Positions 1-6,633 of a DNA stretch of 8,840 bases are shown in pieces (the first letter of the stretch is position 1; each line of letters starts with the position of its first letter). A program made the translations under genes and the position numbers. Origin of the DNA: Methylomonas sp. (GTDB lineage: Bacteria > Pseudomonadota > Gammaproteobacteria > Methylococcales > Methylomonadaceae); assembly GCA_028688235.1 (NCBI GenBank), contig JAQTYP010000120.1:1-8840 (forward strand), written 5' to 3'. The notes under the pieces are model-generated. The model ran no database searches, had not been told where the DNA came from, and was given only the letters and a program-made list of their open reading frames with translations.

Positions 1-447
1 ATCGGTGCTGTCGTTTTGGGATTGAATCAATTTGACTGGCGTATTTTGTGGCATGTGCTTACAAGCACCTTCTCTATCGTTTTCTTCGGTATCATCATAA
101 GCCGCCATCGAGCCTGGAACCGAAACCAAGCGCACTGTGGCATTAGGATCATAGGTATTAGGACTTTTCAGGACATAATTTTGTCCGGAAACGATGGGTC
201 TTGCTTGATGTGCCGGTAAATTCGGATTATCACCGCCAGACATCATCAGGAATAATAGTATGACAGCAACTGCTCCAATACCGCCGAAGAAAACCTTGGG
301 GTTGGTTTCTTTTAGCTCGAGTAACGACGCGATGATTTTATTTGCTGAATTTTCCGCAGGTTGCGGTAGTTCGTTACTTTGAGGCGAAGCTTGATCGGTT
401 TGATCGGCTAGATTTTCGGATTCGTTGGTGTTGTCGTCTATGCTCAT
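1..447 (-). CDS. Single-pass membrane protein with periplasmic C-terminal region, function unknown (3' part missing)
   Basis: The reading frame opens at an ATG (445-447, read leftward) and stays open for 149 codons to the left edge, so the C-terminus is missing. A GAGAGGG ribosome-binding site lies about 9 nt upstream of the ATG, which supports this start. Residues 1-36 are acidic and rich in Asn, Gln, Ser and Pro, with no signal peptide. Residues 52-69 (VFFGGIGAVAVILLFLMM) form one hydrophobic span. The topology is therefore probably type II, with a cytoplasmic N-terminus and a periplasmic remainder. The periplasmic part (about 80-149) has a lone Cys129 and a stretch (KHMPQNTPVKLIQSQ) resembling the start of a bacterial SH3-like strand pattern, but this is only a visual resemblance. 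The gene is divergent from the efflux operon. I do not recognise the family. The gene is very likely real; its role is unknown. Confidence 0.8.
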   Translation of the reverse strand, partial: MSIDDNTNESENLADQTDQASPQSNELPQPAENSANKIIASLLELKETNPKVFFGGIGAVAVILLFLMMSGGDNPNLPAHQARPIVSGQNYVLKSPNTYDPNATVRLVSVPGSMAAYDDTEENDREGACKHMPQNTPVKLIQSQNDSTD

Positions 448-539
448 GCGATATGCCCTCTCTGTACTTATTATTATGTGTTTAAGAAATGTGCCACGAG
501 CATTAAAGTTACCATGCTGAGAGAACATTTCAAGCATTG

Positions 540-545
540 ATTATA
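540..545 (-). promoter_or_regulatory. Candidate -10 box for the leftward membrane-protein gene
   Basis: Read leftward, these bases are a perfect TATAAT about 93 bp upstream of the minus-strand ATG. No good TTGACA-like element lies 16-18 bp further upstream; the -35 area falls in an A-rich run inside the inverted repeat at 552-580. This may therefore be a promoter that needs an activator, or a chance match in AT-rich DNA. Confidence 0.4.
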
Positions 546-551
546 CAGTAC

Positions 552-580
552 TTCGATAATTTGCTTTTTTGCATATCGAA
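552..580. promoter_or_regulatory. Inverted repeat in the divergent spacer, possible operator
   Basis: TTCGATA (552-558) is perfectly inverted as TATCGAA (574-580). Inside it TGC (562-564) is inverted as GCA (571-573) around a T6 run. One mismatch outward, TA (549-550) pairs with TA (582-583). The element sits between the divergent genes, over the expected -35 region of the leftward promoter candidate and about 25 bp upstream of the rightward one. A transcription-factor site is the natural reading, but the protein that would bind is not encoded in the window. Confidence 0.4.
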
Positions 581-605
581 CTACAGTTATCTGATGGCTG
601 GAAAA

Positions 606-634
606 TTGCCGAACGATTAATGTTGGTTTAGAAT
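606..634 (+). promoter_or_regulatory. Candidate sigma-70 promoter of the efflux operon
   Basis: TTGCCG (606-611, four of six consensus bases) and TAGAAT (629-634, five of six) are separated by 17 bp, the preferred spacing. Transcription would begin near 641, giving a leader of roughly 33 nt before the ATG at 674. An AGGTGG ribosome-binding site (664-669) lies in that leader. Confidence 0.5.
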
Positions 635-673
635 ATTAGCGAACTCTTAAATAGTGGTGTTTTAGGTGGGCTC

Positions 674-2005
674 ATGCAATTTTTATTAAAACTTGTCGCT
701 GCATTCGCGCTGCTGTCAGACGGCGTTTTGGCCGATGTCAATGCCGGCGTTTTTTCGCTGCAGGAGGCTATCGATCATGCTTTAGCCAACAATCCAGAGA
801 TCGGCATTATGCAGGCTAGGATAGAACAGGCGGATGCCGAATTAGGTCAAGCACTGGCCAATTTTTATCCGCAAGTCAAGGCTGGTTTGGCGTATCAGCA
901 TAGTGATAACCCGGCTCAGGCTTTTGCTATGATCATTGCTCAAAGGCGATTGGATTTTAACGGTGGCGATTTCAATCATCCGGGGGGCGTCGACAATTAT
1001 CGGCCTCAAGTCACCGCCAGCTATTCCTTATTCAGGGGCGGGCAGGATTTTTATTTAAGCCAGGCGGCGGAGCTGGGGGTGGAGACGTCAGAACTGCAAA
1101 AAACCGCGACTCGCCATCATTTGATTACCAATGTAACGGCGGCTTTTTACGCTTATCTGGCTGCAAAGGATGCTCATGAACAAAGCCTGCGCGCGATCGA
1201 GGCTGTAGAGAGCGAATTGAATCAGAGCAGACTGCGTTTCGAGGCTGGCACCTTGCTGAAGTCCGATGTATTGTCACTGGAGGTGCAGTTGGCCGAAGCC
1301 AAAGACGCCGAAATTCAGGCAGGCAATGCGATAGAGCTGGCAACGGCCATGCTGAAGACTTTGTTGGGTCTTTCAGCAGCCCAAGAATTTTCGATCAACG
1401 GAGCCCTCGATCGAACCTTGCCGGAAAGTCCGGCGGATTTCGACGCCTTGTTGAATCAAGCCCTGAGTCAGCATCCGGAATTGAAAGCGGCCGAGAAACG
1501 CGTCGAGATTGCCGAACAACAATTGAATGCGGCGGAAGCCGCGCATTTTCCCAGGGCCGACGCTTATGTCAGTTACGGTTCCGACAGCAAAAACCTGGCT
1601 TTTAGCGCCAACAGGGATAACGTCAGCGCAGGTGTGATGGTCGAAGTGGATTTGTTTTCCGGATTTGCGACCCAGGAAAAAATCAAAAAGGCCGAGCATG
1701 AATTGACCGCTGCCCGCGAAGCCGCGAGGAAAACCCGTTTGCAAGTCGAAAATCTGGTTAGGACCGCGCGCTTGAGATTATTGGAAGCACTGAACCGCGA
1801 ACAGGTGGCGTCGGTCGCCGTACAGGCTGCCGAAGAAGCTTTGCGCTTGGTCAACGAACAACGCAATGCCGGCGTGGTGACCGTGACGCGATACATCGAA
1901 GCGGAAGTAGCCAGAGACAAAGCCAAGACTCGTAATATTACAGCGCTTTACGACGCGCGTAGGGCCGAAGCGGAGTTAAGACTTGCTACCGGTTTTTGGA
2001 ATTAA
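674..2005 (+). CDS. TolC-family outer-membrane efflux channel protein
   Basis: This 443-residue protein is the outer-membrane factor of the tripartite pump; a trimer would form a beta-barrel in the outer membrane and a helical tunnel through the periplasm. Residues 1-20 are a signal peptide with likely cleavage after VLA (20/21). There is no lipobox cysteine, so it is not a lipoprotein of the OprM/NodT type. The internal duplication typical of the family is visible. HALANNPEI (36-43) matches QALSQHPEL (262-270), YSLFRGG (117-123) matches VDLFSGF (325-331), and RFEAG (188-192) with its long helix matches QRNAG (396-400). Length agrees with the family norm. The start has a good AGGTGG ribosome-binding site. 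It is first in an operon with the adaptor and pump, 21 bp before the next gene. The family call is firm; its substrate cannot be predicted. Confidence 0.93.
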   Translation: MQFLLKLVAAFALLSDGVLADVNAGVFSLQEAIDHALANNPEIGIMQARIEQADAELGQALANFYPQVKAGLAYQHSDNPAQAFAMIIAQRRLDFNGGDFNHPGGVDNYRPQVTASYSLFRGGQDFYLSQAAELGVETSELQKTATRHHLITNVTAAFYAYLAAKDAHEQSLRAIEAVESELNQSRLRFEAGTLLKSDVLSLEVQLAEAKDAEIQAGNAIELATAMLKTLLGLSAAQEFSINGALDRTLPESPADFDALLNQALSQHPELKAAEKRVEIAEQQLNAAEAAHFPRADAYVSYGSDSKNLAFSANRDNVSAGVMVEVDLFSGFATQEKIKKAEHELTAAREAARKTRLQVENLVRTARLRLLEALNREQVASVAVQAAEEALRLVNEQRNAGVVTVTRYIEAEVARDKAKTRNITALYDARRAEAELRLATGFWN

Positions 2006-2026
2006 GCCCATACAGGACAAGACCTT

Positions 2027-3121
2027 ATGTCAGAACACAACTCGATTAGCACACATGGTTGGTTGCTACCCTCGGCAGCCATAGGCGTATTGCTGTTGGT
2101 GATACTCTTTGCCTTAGGCATTTTGGGTGGGCCGGACAAGATCGAACCCGGAACCAGTCCCGCGCAGGAATTAAGCCTGCCTGCCGGCGCTCGCACCGTC
2201 GTTGTCGGCAGGCAAGCCGCGGCCAATGTCTTATCATGGCAGGGCACCGTGCGTTCGCGTACCGTGGCCAAGATCGCTCCCAAGTTGAATGCCCGTATCC
2301 TGGACGTATTAGTTCACCCTGGAGACAGTGTCAAAAAAGGCGACGTGTTAGCCAGGCTGGACGACAGGGATTTGCGTGCCGCCTACGACGCGGCCGCTGC
2401 CGCCCAGATCGCGGCACAGGCTCAGGCTGACCAAGCCGGTGCCGATGAGACGAGGATGATCGATCTATATCGAAAACAAGCCGCAACCCGGCAAAATTAC
2501 GATGCGGCGGTGGCGCAAGCAAAAGCCGCCAGGGCGATGGTTAGTCAAGCCGCCAGTGCAGCTCAGCAAGCCAAGGTCATGCTCGGTGAAAATGTGCTGT
2601 ACGCGCCGTTCGATGGCGTGATCAGCGAGCGCCTGAAGGAGCCCGGTGATATGGCGATGCCGGGCGAAGGCGTAGTGCTGATGCATAAACCCGATGCCTT
2701 ACGCTTGGAAGCTGCCATCGCCAGCCAATGTTCCGAGCAAATAAGATCAGGCATGCCGGTGAACGTGCGATTGGACGCGTTGCAGCAAACGGTTTCCGCT
2801 CGAGTCGACGAGGTCGCACCGGAAATCGATCCTTCGACTCATACCCGGATGATCAAGGCGGAATTACCCGCCATTGCCGGTTTGCGTCACGGCCAATTTG
2901 GATGGCTGGAATTGAGTTGCCAAGCCGAGCGCCAGACCACACTGATACCCGTTACTGCGGTTCTGCAATTCGGTCAGTTGCAAGCCGTGAAAGTGCTGGA
3001 TGGTCAGCAATTACATACCCGGCACATACGCACGGGTAAACGATACGGCGATCAAGTCCAAGTATTGTCCGGACTGCATGGCGGCGAAACGATAGTGAGC
3101 GATAGCGGGTTGGCGCCATGA
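2027..3121 (+). CDS. RND efflux periplasmic adaptor (membrane-fusion protein, HlyD/AcrA type)
   Basis: This 364-residue adaptor joins the inner-membrane pump to the outer-membrane channel. Residues 12-33 form an N-terminal hydrophobic helix. With no lipobox cysteine after it, the protein is probably anchored by this helix rather than by lipid. One lipoyl half-motif lies around 80-112 (KLNARILDVLVHPGDSVKKG) and the second around 190-222 (YAPFDGVISERLKEPGDM). They flank an Ala/Gln-rich coiled-coil hairpin (about 114-188). A beta-barrel domain (about 225-300) and a membrane-proximal domain (about 303-364, with the GLHGGETIV segment) follow. AGGA (2014-2017) lies 9 nt before the ATG. The stop TGA overlaps the start of the pump gene as ATGA, which implies translational coupling. 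The family is clear, but whether it is drug-, dye- or lipid-related is not. Confidence 0.93.
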   Translation: MSEHNSISTHGWLLPSAAIGVLLLVILFALGILGGPDKIEPGTSPAQELSLPAGARTVVVGRQAAANVLSWQGTVRSRTVAKIAPKLNARILDVLVHPGDSVKKGDVLARLDDRDLRAAYDAAAAAQIAAQAQADQAGADETRMIDLYRKQAATRQNYDAAVAQAKAARAMVSQAASAAQQAKVMLGENVLYAPFDGVISERLKEPGDMAMPGEGVVLMHKPDALRLEAAIASQCSEQIRSGMPVNVRLDALQQTVSARVDEVAPEIDPSTHTRMIKAELPAIAGLRHGQFGWLELSCQAERQTTLIPVTAVLQFGQLQAVKVLDGQQLHTRHIRTGKRYGDQVQVLSGLHGGETIVSDSGLAP

Positions 3122-6100
3122 GTCAGGAGCCTAACGCCGTAAAAAAAGACAGCCTGACGGTCGCCATCGTCCGGCTGTTCACCACATCGCACCTTTCCTT
3201 GCTATTTTTGTTGATTTCGCTACTAGCCGGTGCGGCGGCATTGGTCTTGACGCCACGTGAAGAAGATCCGCAAATCATCGTGCCGGTCATGGACGTGTTC
3301 GTACAGTACCCAGGCGCGACTTCCGAGGAAGTCGAAAAGCGCGTGACGACGCCTCTGGAAGTCTTGCTGAAACAAATACAGGGGGTGGAGTATGTCTATT
3401 CGGCATCGAGTCCCGGCCAATCCCTGGTGACGGTACGTTACGAAGTTGGACAAAGCATAGAAGATAGCCTGATCAAGACCCGCGACAAGCTGCAAGCCAA
3501 TCTGGACATCATTCCGCCCGGCGTGACGGATTGGGTGGTCAAACCGGTCGAAATCGACGACGTGCCGATTTTATTGCTGACGTTGTCCACGCCTAAGGAC
3601 GGCGCCGATATCATGGCGATACGCCGTATTGCCGAGGAATTGATAGAACGCTTGCGGGCGATAGACGATGTCGGCAAAAGCTGGGTCGTCGGCGCCGCGC
3701 CGCGCCGGATTTCGGTTTATCCCGATCCCGCTAAACTGCAGGCCACGGGTGTCAGCTTGCTCGAATTAAGACAGGCGCTGACTCTAAGCAACGTCAACCT
3801 ACAGGCCGGCCATCTGAATCAGGACAACAAGGAAATTGTGCTGGAAGCAGGTCCCTATTATCAGACGCTGGAGCAGGTAGGCGCTACGGTTTTGAAAAAC
3901 GTCGATGGCCGCTTGGTGTATTTACGCGACGTCGCCGAAATCATCGACGGCCCGCAAGATACGAATTACTACACCCGCATCGGTTTCGGACCGGGCATTT
4001 CCGAGATGAAAACGGTCGGTCATGCCGACGGCGACCTACCCTCGGTTGGCGAAGAGAGGCAAATGGCCACCATAGCGATCGCCAAGCGCAGAGGCAGCAA
4101 CGCCGTCGGTGTCGCCGAACAAGTCTTGGAGCTGACAGAGCAATTGCAAGGCACATTGATTCCGGACGACGTGCTGATGACGGTGACCCGCAACTACGGT
4201 GAAACGGCCGATCACAAGGTCAACGAATTGGTCATGCATTTAAGCATCGCGATTCTGACTATCATCGTGCTGCTGGCGCTGTCGTTGGGCTTCAAGGAGT
4301 CCTTGATCGTATCGCTGGCAGTGCCTATGACTTTTGCGATCACGTTGTTACTGGACTTGATCTTCGGATATACCATCAACCGGGTGACCTTGTTCGCATT
4401 GATTTTGTCGCTGGGGTTATTGGTAGACGACCCGATTGTCGACGTCGAGAACATCCATCGCCACTACAAACTGCGCAAGGAACCGCCGTTGCAAGCCTTA
4501 CTGACGGCGGTCGACGAGATCAGGCCGCCGACGATACTGGCGACTTTCGCGGTGATCATGTCTTTCGTGCCGATGTTTTTCATTACCGGCATGATGGGGC
4601 CTTACATGGCGCCGATGGCCTTCAACGTGCCGATAGCGATGCTAATGTCGCTGTTGATCGCCTTTACCGTGACGCCTTGGGCCAGCTATCGTTTGTTGAA
4701 AGGCGATTACGGCAAGCATCACGGCGACAGCTTCGATTTGAAGCGTACGCTGGGCTTTAGGGTGTATCAGGCTATCTTGACGCCTTTGTTGGCCAGCAAA
4801 TCCAAGGCCTTGTGGTTTTTATTGGCGGTATTCGTCGCCTTCGTATTGTCGACGATGATGGCTGTGACCCGCGTCGTTCCACTGAAACTATTGCCTTTCG
4901 ACAACAAGAACGAGCTGCAACTCGTCATCGACATGCCGCGCGGCTCGTCGCTGGAGGCTACCGACGAAGTGGCGTCCGCCCTCGGCCGCTATCTGGCTAC
5001 CGTCAACGAAGTTAGCAATTATCAAAGCTACGTCGGCTTGGCTTCACCTATGGATTTCAATGGCATGGTGCGGCATTACTATTTGCGCCAGGGCGCTTAT
5101 GTCGGCGAGGTCAGAATAATCTTGGTCGACAAGACTCAGCGCGAGCAGCAATCTCACGCCATTGCATTGAGAATGCGGCCGGACATAGAACGCATCGCAA
5201 AACAATACGACGCCAATATCAAGATCGTCGAAATGCCACCGGGGCCGCCGGTACTGTCCAGTGTGGTTGCTGAAGTATACGGGCCGCCGGAAGCCGGCTA
5301 CAACGATATTATCAACGTATCCAAGCGTGTGCGCGCCGACCTGGAAACGGTGGAAGGCGTGGTCGATGTCGACGATTATGTCGAAGCGCCGCAGCAGCGC
5401 CTGCACTACCTCCTCGATCAGGACAAGGCTGCATTATTGGGCATTACTAATCAGCAAGTGGCCAATAGCCTGAAGCTGGCCGTCGAAGGCGGCATGGCCG
5501 GTACGCTGCATATCGCCAGCGAGCGCCAACCGCTGGCGATACAGTTGCAATTGCCGCGCGCGTCGCGTTCGTCCGAAGAGGATTTACTGGCGCTGTCGGT
5601 CAAATCCGCCAATGGCGATTTGGTGCGCCTCGGCGAGCTGGGTCATTTCGAGCATAAAGACGGCGATCAAACCATTTACCACAAGAATTTGCGGCCGGTT
5701 TCCTATGTGCTGGCCGAAATGGCAGGGCGCAGTCCGGTCGAGGCGGTCTGGGACTTGGGCGACAAGCTCGAAGAGCAAACCTTGCCCGAGGGCTACCGCG
5801 CCGAAATGGCCGGCGAGGGCGAGTGGAAGATCACCGTCGACGTGTTCCGCGATTTGGGCTTGGCCTTCGCGGCGGCGATGGTGATGATCTACATCCTGCT
5901 GGTCGGCCAGACAGGCTCCTTGGGCGTGCCGCTGATCATGATGATCGCCATCCCATTGACCGTGATCGGCATCATGCCCGGCTTCTGGTTCATCAACCTG
6001 TTCGCCGAAGACGTCGGCCAATATGCCGACCCGGTCTACTTCACCGCCACGGCGATGATAGGCATGATAGCGCTGGCCGGCATCGTGGTCAGAAACTCGA

Positions 6101-6387
6101 TCATCCTGATCGACTTCATCGAGAACATCTATCGCGGCAATCCGGATATTTCGTTGGCCGACGCCATTGTCGAAGCCGGCGCCACCCGTTTGAATCCTAT
6201 CTTTTTGACGGCGGCCTCGGCGGTATTGGGCTCGGTGATGATCGTGTTGGACCCGATATTTTCGGGATTGGCCTGGAGCTTCATCTTCGGCATCATTGCC
6301 TCGACGCTGTTTTCGCTAGTGGTGATTCCGGTGGTGTATTTTTTGATCAACCGGGATATGCCTAAGATTGTTGCCGCTGATGAATGA
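3118..6387 (+). CDS. RND-family inner-membrane efflux pump (permease)
   Basis: This 1089-residue proton-driven transporter would export its substrate through the adaptor and channel encoded just upstream. The duplicated RND plan is visible: TM1 at about 26-46, a first periplasmic region, a TM cluster at about 372-525, TM7 at about 564-583, a second periplasmic region, and a final TM cluster at about 909-1083. The TM4 motif GLLVDDPIVDVENIHRH contains Asp437 and Asp438, which match the proton-relay pair Asp407/Asp408 of AcrB. In TM10 (GIVVRNSIILIDF) Arg992 occupies the place of AcrB Lys940. The protein is about 40 residues longer than AcrB; extra segments appear at about 287-316 and 962-972. 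It resembles the hydrophobe/amphiphile pumps more than the metal-exporting CzcA group. Its start overlaps the adaptor stop. The substrate is unknown. Confidence 0.94.
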   Translation: MSQEPNAVKKDSLTVAIVRLFTTSHLSLLFLLISLLAGAAALVLTPREEDPQIIVPVMDVFVQYPGATSEEVEKRVTTPLEVLLKQIQGVEYVYSASSPGQSLVTVRYEVGQSIEDSLIKTRDKLQANLDIIPPGVTDWVVKPVEIDDVPILLLTLSTPKDGADIMAIRRIAEELIERLRAIDDVGKSWVVGAAPRRISVYPDPAKLQATGVSLLELRQALTLSNVNLQAGHLNQDNKEIVLEAGPYYQTLEQVGATVLKNVDGRLVYLRDVAEIIDGPQDTNYYTRIGFGPGISEMKTVGHADGDLPSVGEERQMATIAIAKRRGSNAVGVAEQVLELTEQLQGTLIPDDVLMTVTRNYGETADHKVNELVMHLSIAILTIIVLLALSLGFKESLIVSLAVPMTFAITLLLDLIFGYTINRVTLFALILSLGLLVDDPIVDVENIHRHYKLRKEPPLQALLTAVDEIRPPTILATFAVIMSFVPMFFITGMMGPYMAPMAFNVPIAMLMSLLIAFTVTPWASYRLLKGDYGKHHGDSFDLKRTLGFRVYQAILTPLLASKSKALWFLLAVFVAFVLSTMMAVTRVVPLKLLPFDNKNELQLVIDMPRGSSLEATDEVASALGRYLATVNEVSNYQSYVGLASPMDFNGMVRHYYLRQGAYVGEVRIILVDKTQREQQSHAIALRMRPDIERIAKQYDANIKIVEMPPGPPVLSSVVAEVYGPPEAGYNDIINVSKRVRADLETVEGVVDVDDYVEAPQQRLHYLLDQDKAALLGITNQQVANSLKLAVEGGMAGTLHIASERQPLAIQLQLPRASRSSEEDLLALSVKSANGDLVRLGELGHFEHKDGDQTIYHKNLRPVSYVLAEMAGRSPVEAVWDLGDKLEEQTLPEGYRAEMAGEGEWKITVDVFRDLGLAFAAAMVMIYILLVGQTGSLGVPLIMMIAIPLTVIGIMPGFWFINLFAEDVGQYADPVYFTATAMIGMIALAGIVVRNSIILIDFIENIYRGNPDISLADAIVEAGATRLNPIFLTAASAVLGSVMIVLDPIFSGLAWSFIFGIIASTLFSLVVIPVVYFLINRDMPKIVAADE

Positions 6388-6398
6388 CAAGCGTTGTT

Positions 6399-6424
6399 GG
6401 CTGGGCCGATCAACCCAGCCTTAT
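6399..6424 (+). terminator. Hairpin after the efflux operon, probable weak terminator
   Basis: GGCTGGG (6399-6405) pairs perfectly with CCCAGCC (6414-6420) around an 8-nt loop, 12 bp after the pump stop codon. The following TTAT is only a short T-rich tail, so termination may be partial or may need Rho. Position and stem quality fit the end of the operon. Confidence 0.55.
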
Positions 6425-6465
6425 CGCTCCTAAAATTTAGACAGCTCCGGTAAAAGTGATAAGGG

Positions 6466-6479
6466 ATGCGCGCGCGCAT
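6466..6479. repeat. 14-bp perfect palindrome of alternating purine and pyrimidine
   Basis: ATGCGCGCGCGCAT is its own reverse complement and alternates purine and pyrimidine throughout, with a (GC)5 core. Such runs can adopt Z-DNA or extrude as a cruciform under negative supercoiling. It lies between the pump terminator and the promoter of the next gene. A GGATG/CATCC pair (6464-6468 and 6481-6485) offers a competing fold. No function is shown. Confidence 0.6.
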
Positions 6480-6520
6480 ACATCCAACTTGGGCAGACTC
6501 CTTTATCTTCAGGCTAAGAA

Positions 6521-6532
6521 AGCACAAGTGCT
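6521..6532. promoter_or_regulatory. Small interrupted palindrome upstream of the hotdog gene
   Basis: AGCAC and GTGCT are perfect inverted arms separated by AA. The element lies about 45 bp upstream of the -35 candidate at 6577, a place where an activator could bind. At 12 bp it could also arise by chance. Confidence 0.25.
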
Positions 6533-6576
6533 AAATCTTGTCGGTGTTATATTGTGATGTATGGCGGCCGTTTTTT

Positions 6577-6604
6577 TTGGCGACGTTCAATTTCCGCCTA
6601 GAAT
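6577..6604 (+). promoter_or_regulatory. Candidate sigma-70 promoter of the hotdog-protein gene
   Basis: TTGGCG (6577-6582) and TAGAAT (6599-6604) are separated by 16 bp. The -10 is identical to that of the efflux promoter candidate. Transcription would start near 6611, leaving about 23 nt before the ATG at 6634. That leader contains no convincing Shine-Dalgarno sequence. Confidence 0.5.
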
Positions 6605-6633
6605 AGCCGTTCTTCTAATATCAAACGCCTGCG

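Noticed and set aside
16..219. 67-codon plus-strand frame at the left edge
   Set aside because: It overlaps the minus-strand membrane-protein gene, which has a ribosome-binding site, a membrane span and an open frame to the edge.
1373..1744. 123-codon minus-strand frame opposite the channel gene
   Set aside because: Lies wholly inside a well-supported TolC-family gene and shows no motif.
5584..6021. 145-codon minus-strand frame opposite the pump gene
   Set aside because: His/Asp/Gln-rich antisense shadow with no recognisable domain.
5823..6365. 180-codon plus-strand frame inside the pump gene
   Set aside because: It is rich in Arg, His and Asp in a pattern typical of a shifted frame of a membrane-protein gene, and lies wholly inside the pump.
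3118..6387. Heavy-metal exporter (CzcA-type) reading of the pump
   Set aside because: TM4 and TM10 motifs fit the hydrophobe/amphiphile side better, and the neighbours show no metal-binding residues.
6561..6578. CGGCCG followed by a T8 run as a terminator
   Set aside because: No stem with a usable loop precedes the T-run; the run leads directly into a promoter candidate.
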